The notes beneath the pieces are model-generated. The model saw nothing but the letters and a program-made list of their open reading frames with translations, was not told where the DNA came from and searched no databases. The position numbers and the translations under genes are program-made. Of a stretch of 6,462 nucleotides of DNA, positions 1-5,611 are shown one piece after another (the first letter of the stretch is position 1; the number at the start of each line of letters is the position of its first letter). Source of the stretch: an uncultured Oscillospiraceae bacterium (GTDB taxonomy: Bacteria > Bacillota > Clostridia > Oscillospirales > Acutalibacteraceae); assembly GCA_900552225.1 (NCBI GenBank), contig URYX01000103.1:1-6462 (forward strand), given 5' to 3'.

Positions 1-68
1 GGGTTACACCGTATCCCTGCCAAAAAACATCCTTATGGGGCTTTGGCTAACGGGCAGACCTTTTTTAC

Positions 69-458
69 TTAAGAGACAGCCTGCCAGCCGGCATACAGCG
101 TCATGCTGCCGACAACCGGCTCATCTAAGGAAAAGGGCACGGAGCAGTCCCGGTCAAGATACCAGCCGGTAAACACATATCCCTCACGCACGGGGTTCTC
201 CGGCGACACGGTTTCCGAGTGCATCACCCGGCTGCTCTCCACATAGGAGCCGCCGTTGGAATCGTAGGTCACCGTAAACCCGTTGTGCCGCACCGTAAAG
301 GCCGTCACCGCCACCAGGGCCGCGATTCCGATAGCCACAAGCCAGTTGGCGGCACGCACCGACAGCTTCACCTTGGCATAGAGCCCTCCCGGACGGCGCG
401 CAGCCGCACTGTCCGCCCGCGCTTCCTGCTCTCCCGGAGTACGGATTTCCGTTTCCAT
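69..458 (-). CDS. Small single-pass membrane protein with one InlB B-repeat, last gene of the mgl operon
   Basis: The function is unknown. The 129-residue protein has a charged N-terminus of about 35 residues (probably cytoplasmic), one hydrophobic membrane segment at about residues 39-56, and then a single InlB B-repeat / Listeria-Bacteroides repeat at about 62-126. The repeat shows the family pattern: VTYDSNGG, then P-x-R-x-GYVFTGWY, then LYAGW at the end. Such repeats form small beta-grasp-like domains outside the cell, usually in long tandem arrays of surface proteins; here there is one copy and no cell-wall anchor. It lies about 34 bp after mglC on the same strand, so co-transcription is likely. 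I chose the ATG at 458 because AGAGGA (465-470) is 6 nt upstream of it but directly abuts the other possible ATG at 464. A role as an accessory to the sugar transporter is inference from position only. Confidence 0.75.
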   Translation of the reverse strand: METEIRTPGEQEARADSAAARRPGGLYAKVKLSVRAANWLVAIGIAALVAVTAFTVRHNGFTVTYDSNGGSYVESSRVMHSETVSPENPVREGYVFTGWYLDRDCSVPFSLDEPVVGSMTLYAGWQAVS

Positions 459-492
459 CGTCATTCCTCTTTTCCGTCAGGCTCACCGCAGC

Positions 493-1572
493 TCAGCGGC
501 GCGCCAGGTATTTCCGCATATCGATGGCGCAGGCCACCAGGATGATCAGGCCCTTGATGACATACAGCATGTTCGCATCCACCGACAGGAAGTTGAGTCC
601 CACGAAGATAATCTGCAGCAGCAGCACGCCGATGACGATGCCGCTGATTTTTCCGGTGCCGCCGACAAAGGATACACCGCCGATAACACAGGCCGCAATC
701 GCGTCACTTTCATAGTTGAGGCCGGTCTGGGCCGAGCAGGAGGCGATACGCGCACCCTCAATAAACCCGGTGATGCCGTACATCACACCGGCCAGCACGA
801 ACACCATCACGATTGTCCAGAACACGTTGACACCCGAAACGTTGGCCGCCTCCTCGTTGGAGCCGACGGCAAACATGTTCTTGCCGAACTTGGTCTTATT
901 CCAAATGACCCACATGATGGCGGTAATGATGGCGGAATAGAGCACATAGCGCGGTACCGCCACATTGCCGATACGGAACATCGTTCCGCGCACAAACTCC
1001 GTATAGCTGTTGTCCAGTCCGGACAGCGTCTGTCCGTTGTTCGTGCCGATCATCAGATACATCAGGATGAGTCCGAATACGATCAGCTGGGTGGACATGG
1101 TCACAATGAACGGGTGCAGCTTGAACTTGGCCACAAAGACACCGTTGACCAGGCCGATCAGCGCACCGACCGCAATGACCGCCAGCAGCACCACCCACAG
1201 CGGGAGCACGCCGAGACTCGGGAACAGCTTGTTGGCATAATCGCTCGTCTGCAGCAGGGAGGCCGCAATGCAGGCCGTCAGGCCGACCACACGTCCCGCC
1301 GAAATATCGGTACCCGTCAGCACGATGGCACCGCCGATACCGAGCGCAATCGGCAGCTTGGCCGCCGTCAGCGAGACGATGTTGATCAGCGAGGACATGG
1401 ACAGAAACTGCGGCACACGGATGGCAATGTAGATGATGGCCAGTACAATGATGATGTACATGGCATTGTTGAAGATCAGGTCGCTGATTTTCCGGCGCTT
1501 GTCCGAGGCGTCCAGCGTTTTGAATTCATCGATCCAGCCGGCGGGACCGCGCCGTTTTTTGGTTGTTTCCAT
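493..1572 (-). CDS. mglC: Galactose/methyl-galactoside-type ABC transporter permease (CUT2 family)
   Basis: This is the membrane channel of the sugar importer; two copies are expected to pair with the MglA ATPase. At 359 residues it is somewhat longer than E. coli MglC (about 336), the extra length being a charged cytoplasmic N-terminus of about 37 residues. Eight to ten hydrophobic segments follow, the first near residues 38-55. Family signatures are visible: GTDISAGRVVGLTA at 87-100; GKNMFAVGSNEEAANVSGV at 230-248, the cytoplasmic loop that contacts the ATPase; and AIAACVIGGVSFVGGTGKISG at 291-311. The start at 1572 is supported by GGAGGG (1582-1587), 9 nt upstream. It lies 55 bp after mglA. 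The family is sure; the exact sugar (galactose, glucose or a relative) cannot be read from the permease. Confidence 0.93.
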   Translation of the reverse strand: METTKKRRGPAGWIDEFKTLDASDKRRKISDLIFNNAMYIIIVLAIIYIAIRVPQFLSMSSLINIVSLTAAKLPIALGIGGAIVLTGTDISAGRVVGLTACIAASLLQTSDYANKLFPSLGVLPLWVVLLAVIAVGALIGLVNGVFVAKFKLHPFIVTMSTQLIVFGLILMYLMIGTNNGQTLSGLDNSYTEFVRGTMFRIGNVAVPRYVLYSAIITAIMWVIWNKTKFGKNMFAVGSNEEAANVSGVNVFWTIVMVFVLAGVMYGITGFIEGARIASCSAQTGLNYESDAIAACVIGGVSFVGGTGKISGIVIGVLLLQIIFVGLNFLSVDANMLYVIKGLIILVACAIDMRKYLARR

Positions 1573-1603
1573 ACAGATTTTCCCTCCGATAGATTCTCAG
1601 ATA

Positions 1604-1623
1604 GCGGGCCGTAAACCGCCCGC
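1604..1623 (-). promoter_or_regulatory. Hairpin in the mglA-mglC gap
   Basis: A 6-bp GC-only inverted repeat (GCGGGC at 1604-1609 with GCCCGC at 1618-1623, 8-nt loop) lies just after the mglA stop codon, with no T-run on the minus strand. It resembles a weak transcript-stabilising or pause hairpin rather than a terminator. With only 6 bp in GC-rich DNA it could be chance. Confidence 0.3.
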
Positions 1624-1627
1624 GGGA

Positions 1628-3178
1628 TCAGGCAAACTTGGCGGCCAGCGTCATGATTTCCTCCTGCGTGGCCGTCGCCGCATTGCCCTCTCCGGCCAGG
1701 CGGCCGCCCGACATGACCAGAATCCGGTCACACACGCCGAGCAGCTCCGGCATCTCCGAAGAAACCATCAGCACCGTCTTGCCCTTAGCTGCCAGGTCAA
1801 GGATCAGCTGGTAAATCTCATATTTGGCTCCGACATCGATGCCGCGGGTCGGCTCATCGAGCAGCAGTACCGTCGGCTCGGTCAGCAGCCACCGCCCGAG
1901 GATCACCTTTTGCTGGTTGCCGCCGGACAGTGACCGGATTTTGGTCTCCTGCGACGGCGTCTTGACCCGCATGGAACGGATGCACCAATCGGTGGCCTCC
2001 TTCATTTTGCGCTTGCTCAGGAACGGCCCGACCTGACATTTGTCCAGACTGGAAATTGTCGTGTTTTCCCGGATATTCAGGATTCCGAATATTCCGGTCG
2101 CACGCCGCTCCTCGGTCAGCAGCGCGAATCCGTTGCGGATGGACTCCCGCGGGGAGCGGTTGCGGATCGGCTTGCCGTCCAGAACCAGCGTACCGCTGTG
2201 CCGCGTGGCCGAGCCGTAAAGACAGGCCAGCAGCGAGCTGCGTCCCGATCCGTCCAGGCCGGCCACGCCGATAATCTCGCCGCGCCGCGCCGTAAAGGAG
2301 ACATCCCGCAGATTGGAATATTCCCCCGAAAGGTGCTCCACCGTCAGCAGCGGATCTCCGATCTCGTTGGTTTTCGGCGGGTAGCGGTTGGTCAGCTCCC
2401 GCCCGACCATCAGCCGGATGATCTCGTCCATGGTCAGCTCCTTGGCCGGCCGCGTAGCAATCCATTTTCCGTCACGCATGATCGTGACATCGTCCGAAAT
2501 CCGCAGAATCTCCGCCATCTTATGGGAAATATAGATGATTGCGCAGCCCTGCTCCTTCAGCATATGAATGATGCGGAACAGGTGCTCCACCTCCTCCTCC
2601 GTCAGCGAGGAGGTCGGCTCGTCAAACACAATCACCTTGGCATTATATGACACGGCCTTGGCAATCTCCACCATCTGCCGCTGCGAAACCGGCATATCGG
2701 CCATCACCGTCTTGGGATCCACGCGGATCTCCAGGCGGTCGAAGATTTCCTTGGTAGCCCTGTACATTTTCTTTTCACTGGTAAACGGAATTCCCTTGGC
2801 CACGGTCGGAAAGCGGCCGAGCCACATGTTATCCATTACGTTGCGCTTGCGCGCATGATTCAGCTCCTGATGCACCATGGCTACGCCGTTTTCCAGCGCC
2901 TCCTTGGAGTTGCGGAAGCTGACCTCCTGTCCGTCCAGGTAGATATGCCCGCTGTCCTTGCTGTAGACACCGAACAGGCATTTCATCAGCGTCGATTTTC
3001 CGGCGCCGTTCTCCCCCATCAGTGCGTGAACCGTACCGGCCCGCACCGTCAGATTGACCTTATCCAAGGCCTTCACTCCGGGAAAGGTCTTTTCAATATC
3101 CTCCATACGCAGCAGCACGCGATCTTGCTCCGTCTCCCGTTCCCGCACCGCATGGATCTCATTGGCAGCAGTATTCAT
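1628..3178 (-). CDS. mglA: Galactose/methyl-galactoside-type ABC transporter ATP-binding protein (double NBD)
   Basis: This is the ATPase that powers the sugar importer, with two nucleotide-binding domains fused in one 516-residue chain as in E. coli MglA (about 506). NBD1 has Walker A GENGAGKST (55-63), Q-loop Q104, a degenerate signature VSQRQ (164-168), Walker B VIVFDE (182-187) and H219. NBD2 has a degenerate Walker A, GLDGSGRSS (307-315), with arginine in place of lysine; a normal signature LSGGN (417-421); Walker B LLLDE (438-442); and serine at the H-loop site (VSSEMPE, 472-478). One intact and one degenerate ATP site is normal in CUT2 ATPases. The frame stays open to 3256, but I place the start at 3178: a GGGGGA-type ribosome binding site lies about 7 nt upstream, and the extension would encode the intergenic hairpin with no family similarity. 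Confidence 0.94.
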   Translation of the reverse strand: MNTAANEIHAVRERETEQDRVLLRMEDIEKTFPGVKALDKVNLTVRAGTVHALMGENGAGKSTLMKCLFGVYSKDSGHIYLDGQEVSFRNSKEALENGVAMVHQELNHARKRNVMDNMWLGRFPTVAKGIPFTSEKKMYRATKEIFDRLEIRVDPKTVMADMPVSQRQMVEIAKAVSYNAKVIVFDEPTSSLTEEEVEHLFRIIHMLKEQGCAIIYISHKMAEILRISDDVTIMRDGKWIATRPAKELTMDEIIRLMVGRELTNRYPPKTNEIGDPLLTVEHLSGEYSNLRDVSFTARRGEIIGVAGLDGSGRSSLLACLYGSATRHSGTLVLDGKPIRNRSPRESIRNGFALLTEERRATGIFGILNIRENTTISSLDKCQVGPFLSKRKMKEATDWCIRSMRVKTPSQETKIRSLSGGNQQKVILGRWLLTEPTVLLLDEPTRGIDVGAKYEIYQLILDLAAKGKTVLMVSSEMPELLGVCDRILVMSGGRLAGEGNAATATQEEIMTLAAKFA

Positions 3179-3199
3179 AGCGTTTCCCCCTGTTGGTAA

Positions 3200-3240
3200 T
3201 CCGGACGGGGGCGGCGCACAGGCTACCGCCCCCGTCCGGA
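3200..3240 (-). promoter_or_regulatory. Perfect 15-bp intercistronic hairpin between mglB and mglA
   Basis: TCCGGACGGGGGCGG at 3200-3214 is the exact reverse complement of 3226-3240, leaving an 11-nt loop. It lies 16 nt after the mglB stop and 21 nt before the mglA start on the transcript. No T-run follows on the minus strand (it reads TTACC), so it is not a full intrinsic terminator. In other binding-protein operons, hairpins after the first gene protect the 3' end of its mRNA or cause partial termination, so the binding protein is made in excess. That role is likely here but is inferred. Confidence 0.75.
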
Positions 3241-3256
3241 AAGCAGTCTCAGCCAA

Positions 3257-4321
3257 TCAGCCGAGGTAGGTCTCGTAGGGAATGTTGACACGCCAGGTTC
3301 CGACCACATCGAACTTGTCCAGTCCGCTCAGCGTGCTCTTTTCGGTGATGAAGTTGTCCGTGATGGTGGTGATGGCCGTGGCCATGCCCTCGGCATCCTG
3401 CTTGATCGTACCGATCATAGAGCCGTTCTTGATCGCATCCTTGCCGGCCTCGGTCGCATCAACGCCGAACACGGGGATGGTCTTGCCGGTGCCGTTGTTG
3501 TAGCCGGCACTCTGCAGACCGGAGATAGCACCGAGCGCCATATCGTCGTTGTTGGCGATGACCAGCTCCACCATATTGTTGTTGTTCTCGCTGTAGAGCG
3601 CAAGCAGCGTCGTCATATAGTCGTTGGCCGCGCTCGCAGACCACTGGCCGTTCTGATCCACCAGATACTTATTGGTGTTCGAGCTGTCATAGAACTCCAG
3701 AGCCGCCTTGCCGTTCTCCTTCAGAATCTTGTCGGCATCCTCCACACCGTACTGGGTGCGGGCAATAGCCTCCATGTTGCCCTCCTGGCCCTTGAACATC
3801 ACATAGCTGATTTTGCCGTCGCCGTTCAGATCGAGCTTGTCGAAGTTCTCGGCCACGTATTTCCCGACCATTTCGCCCTGCATATGGCCGGCCATTTCGT
3901 AATCGGTGCCGACAAACACGCACTTATCGTAGCTGGAAACCACCTTTTCGTTGACCGAGCGGTTGAAGAAGATGACCGGAACGTTCTTTTCCTTGGCCAT
4001 GTTCACAATGCTCTGCGCCGCGTCATCGGAGCCGGTATCGACCACGTTGACAATCAGCAGACGGGAGCCCTTGGCCAGCGCCGTGGAGACCTGCTCGGTC
4101 TGGGTGGTCTGGTTGCCGTTGGCATCGTAGTTGTTGTAGGTGCGTCCGGATTCCTTGAGAATCTTATCCATAGCCGAGCGCACACTGGAGATGTAGGTGT
4201 CGCTGTAGGTGTAATAGAACACCGAGATTTCGCCGTCTCCGGCCGTGCCGCAGGACGAAAGTCCGACGCACAGCATGGCGGTCAGTACTAAGGACATCGC
4301 GATGGCTAACAGTTTTTTCAT
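3257..4321 (-). CDS. mglB: Galactose/glucose-type sugar-binding lipoprotein of the Mgl ABC transporter
   Basis: This extracellular, lipid-anchored receptor captures the sugar and delivers it to MglC-MglA. It has 354 residues with a lipoprotein signal peptide: MKK, a hydrophobic core, and lipobox LSSC with Cys24 as the lipidation site. A periplasmic-binding-protein type 1 fold follows. Aligned from memory with E. coli MglB, these sugar-contact positions are kept: Asp41 (D14), Asn120 (N91), Arg188 (R158), Trp227 (W183), Asn258 (N211) and Asp288 (D236). The EF-hand-like calcium loop is present as DLNGDGKIS (164-172), with Glu252 matching the remote calcium ligand. Three contacts differ: Asn182 for H152, Glu184 for D154 and Gln308 for N256. 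The start is supported by AGGAGGT (4329-4335), 7 nt upstream. It is the first gene of the operon. Specificity for galactose or glucose is likely but not certain. Confidence 0.93.
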   Translation of the reverse strand: MKKLLAIAMSLVLTAMLCVGLSSCGTAGDGEISVFYYTYSDTYISSVRSAMDKILKESGRTYNNYDANGNQTTQTEQVSTALAKGSRLLIVNVVDTGSDDAAQSIVNMAKEKNVPVIFFNRSVNEKVVSSYDKCVFVGTDYEMAGHMQGEMVGKYVAENFDKLDLNGDGKISYVMFKGQEGNMEAIARTQYGVEDADKILKENGKAALEFYDSSNTNKYLVDQNGQWSASAANDYMTTLLALYSENNNNMVELVIANNDDMALGAISGLQSAGYNNGTGKTIPVFGVDATEAGKDAIKNGSMIGTIKQDAEGMATAITTITDNFITEKSTLSGLDKFDVVGTWRVNIPYETYLG

Positions 4322-4328
4322 GGGATTT

Positions 4329-4396
4329 ACCTCCTGAAATAGTTTTTTGGTGCCCTTGCTGTCTCTTATTATAGTGACTCCGCCCCGAAAGGGGAA
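4329..4396 (-). promoter_or_regulatory. mgl operon promoter and mglB ribosome binding site
   Basis: On the minus strand a perfect TATAAT lies at 4368-4373. At 17-bp spacing the -35 position (4391-4396) reads TTCCCC, a poor match to TTGACA, and there is no extended -10 TG. This suggests dependence on an activator or weak basal activity, which is common for sugar operons. Transcription would start near 4361, giving a leader of about 40 nt that ends with AGGAGGT at 4329-4335. A CCCC-GAAA-GGGG inverted repeat (4383-4394) covers the spacer and the edge of the -35. Confidence 0.6.
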
Positions 4397-4442
4397 TGGG
4401 ATTATTTATTCAGAATGTACACTTTTTTACGACGATGATATT

Positions 4443-4456
4443 AAAAACCGTTTCGA
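4443..4456. promoter_or_regulatory. Possible LacI-family-like operator half-match
   Basis: The core AACCGTTT (4446-4453) fits the AAnCGnTT centre of GalR/CcpA-type operators, but the outer bases do not match the consensus. It lies about 75 bp upstream of the mgl -10 and about 45 bp upstream of the coaX -35, so a regulator there could touch either promoter. This is a weak match that could be chance. Confidence 0.15.
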
Positions 4457-4500
4457 TTTTTCCTCCTCCGCAAAAAGTCCTCCGTCAGGACACGCCGCAA

Positions 4501-4529
4501 TTGACGGTTTTAAGAAAATGTGCTATGAT
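4501..4529 (+). promoter_or_regulatory. Sigma-A promoter for coaX and the S-component gene
   Basis: TTGACG (4501-4506), a 17-bp spacer, then TATGAT (4524-4529), preceded by an extended -10 TGC (4521-4523). This is close to the ideal vegetative promoter. The start of transcription is expected near 4536, about 154 nt before the coaX start codon. GTCCT-ccgtc-AGGAC (4477-4491), a 5-bp inverted repeat just upstream of the -35, is a weak operator candidate. Confidence 0.75.
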
Positions 4530-4535
4530 ACAGAT

Positions 4536-4689
4536 GCTTTGTCGGTCGGCTTCCGATCGGCGGCCCTTATGCGGCATTTCTTTATAAAGTCTTTATTCAG
4601 CGTTATAAAGCAGATGCCAAACAGACACGATAACGGCAGGCGGCGCACCGTCACGGAAGCGTCCGGCCTGCACGGGAGGGAATCAACCT
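4536..4689 (+). promoter_or_regulatory. Structured 5' leader of coaX (three hairpins)
   Basis: The predicted leader carries three consecutive stem-loops. The first is 4541-4549 with 4553-4561 (9 bp including two G-U pairs, 3-nt loop). The second is GGCAT 4573-4577 with ATGCC 4614-4618, continued after a small internal loop by CTTTATAA 4580-4587 with TTATAAAG 4603-4610. The third is GCAGGC 4636-4641 with GCCTGC 4666-4671, ending 3 nt before the GGAGGG ribosome binding site (4675-4680). No U-run is seen, so any control would more likely act on translation or mRNA stability than by termination. I do not recognise it as a known riboswitch class. Confidence 0.45.
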
Positions 4690-5457
4690 ATGCTGCTTGC
4701 GGTGGATATGGGAAACACCAACATTACCATCGGCGTATTCGACGGCGAAGCGCTGCGCTTCGAGTCGCGGCTGGCAACGGATCACGCCAAGATGAAGGAC
4801 CAGTACGCCATCGAGCTTCTGGACATTCTGCGTCTGTACCGGATCGAGCCGACCGCCTTCGAGGGAGCCATTCTGAGCTCCGTGGTTCCCTCGCTTGACC
4901 ATACGCTGTGCGCCGCCATCCGCCAGGTCACGGGGCTGCAGCCGCTGATCGTCGGCCCGGGCACCAAAACCGGCATCAACATCCGCATTGACGACCCGTC
5001 CCAGCTCGGCGCCGACCTGCTGGTCGGGGCCGTGGCCGCGCTGGCTCAGTACGGCGGCCCCTGCATCGTCTGGGATCTCGGCACCGCCACTACGGCCTCG
5101 GTCGTAACGGCCGCCGGAGAATTCCTTGGCGGAGCCATCATGCCCGGCGTGAGCACCTCACTGGAATCCCTCATCTATAAGGCCTCGCTGCTGCAGCGCA
5201 TCCGTCTGGATGCCCCCCCGGCCGCCATCAGCACCAACACCATTGACTGTATGCAGTCGGGCTCCCTGTTCGGCACGGCCGCCATGATCGACGGCATGTG
5301 CGACCGTATGGAGCGTGAGCTCGGCACCCCCGTCAAGGTCATTGCCACCGGCGGACTCGGCCGGGAAATCATCCGTCACTGCCGCCGGGATATCCTCTAC
5401 GATGACCGCCTGCTGCTGACGGGACTGCGGTTGATTTACGAAAAGAACCGCAAATAA
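4690..5457 (+). CDS. coaX: Type III pantothenate kinase
   Basis: This cytoplasmic enzyme phosphorylates pantothenate with ATP to 4'-phosphopantothenate, the first committed step of coenzyme A synthesis. The 255-residue length is typical. It belongs to the ASKHA (actin/Hsp70-like) kinases. The phosphate-1 motif is DMGNTNITIGVFDG (6-19). The pantothenate-side segment is LGADLLVGAVAA (106-117), with Asp109 as the expected catalytic base. The phosphate-2 motif is WDLGTATT (128-135). The C-terminal segment NTIDCMQSGSLFGTAAMIDG (183-202) and VIATGGLG (217-224) are also family-typical. The usual GADR arginine is leucine here, and GTATT is followed by Ala-Ser. The start at 4690 is preceded by GGAGGG with 9-nt spacing. 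It heads a likely two-gene unit with the S component. Type III kinases are not feedback-inhibited by CoA, as known for the family. Confidence 0.95.
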   Translation: MLLAVDMGNTNITIGVFDGEALRFESRLATDHAKMKDQYAIELLDILRLYRIEPTAFEGAILSSVVPSLDHTLCAAIRQVTGLQPLIVGPGTKTGINIRIDDPSQLGADLLVGAVAALAQYGGPCIVWDLGTATTASVVTAAGEFLGGAIMPGVSTSLESLIYKASLLQRIRLDAPPAAISTNTIDCMQSGSLFGTAAMIDGMCDRMERELGTPVKVIATGGLGREIIRHCRRDILYDDRLLLTGLRLIYEKNRK

Positions 5458-5460
5458 TAC

Positions 5461-5532
5461 GTCCGAACGGGCTCCGGAGCCGGCCGTCGGACACGGCATC
5501 CCCCGCGGGAGCCGCAGTCCTCCCGGACGGCT
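5461..5532 (+). promoter_or_regulatory. Hairpins in the coaX-S-component gap
   Basis: Directly after coaX, GTCCGA (5461-5466) pairs with TCGGAC (5487-5492), with further CGG/CCG pairing and an inner palindrome at 5470-5481. A second stem, AGCC+GTCC (5510-5520) with GGAC+GGCT (5525-5532), has a 3-nt bulge and is followed by GTTTCTTC. The second resembles a weak or partial terminator. They may lower read-through into the next gene or simply stabilise the coaX message; the U-tract is too poor to call a true terminator. Confidence 0.4.
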
Positions 5533-5544
5533 GTTTCTTCGGCG

Positions 5545-5584
5545 CCCTTCGAGAATATTCCAAAAGCGCTGCATTTCCGAAGGG
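5545..5584 (+). promoter_or_regulatory. Stem-loop just upstream of the S-component ribosome binding site
   Basis: CCCTTCG (5545-5551) pairs perfectly with CGAAGGG (5578-5584) and, after one bulged base, GAA (5553-5555) pairs with TTC (5575-5577). The helix has about 10 bp around a 19-nt loop and ends 12 nt before the AAAGGAG ribosome binding site. It could be a translational control element or a chance structure. Confidence 0.4.
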
Positions 5585-5611
5585 AAAGCAGCAGTGAAAG
5601 GAGTCCTTTGT

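Noticed and set aside
1..68. Terminator for the mgl operon at the left end
   Set aside because: T-runs exist on both strands (61-66 on plus, opposite 22-27 on minus) but no stable stem directly precedes either. The 6-bp GCCAAA/TTTGGC pair (19-24 with 42-47) has its T-run inside the stem, so I see no convincing terminator here.
69..458. Internalin-like virulence factor because of the InlB repeat
   Set aside because: There are no leucine-rich repeats, no GW modules and no sorting signal. The B-repeat domain is widespread in harmless bacteria.
1114..1614. Open frame of 166 codons on the plus strand opposite mglC
   Set aside because: It is antisense to a well-supported permease, with an Arg/His/Gln-rich product and no domain.
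3179..3256. N-terminal extension of MglA from an ATG at 3256
   Set aside because: It would translate the 15-bp intercistronic hairpin, begins right beside the mglB stop, has no family similarity, and a good ribosome binding site precedes the ATG at 3178.
4358..4371. Transposon or sequencing-adapter end, from similarity to the Tn5 mosaic end
   Set aside because: Only 11 of 19 positions match in a row, and a plausible promoter and gene order continue through the site.
4347..4898. Open frame of 183 codons on the plus strand across the intergenic region and the start of coaX
   Set aside because: It covers both promoters and overlaps coaX in another frame; its sequence is arginine- and serine-rich without any recognisable domain.
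5594..5611. GTG start for the S-component gene
   Set aside because: The AAAGGAG ribosome binding site lies downstream of this GTG and is correctly spaced for the ATG at 5612.
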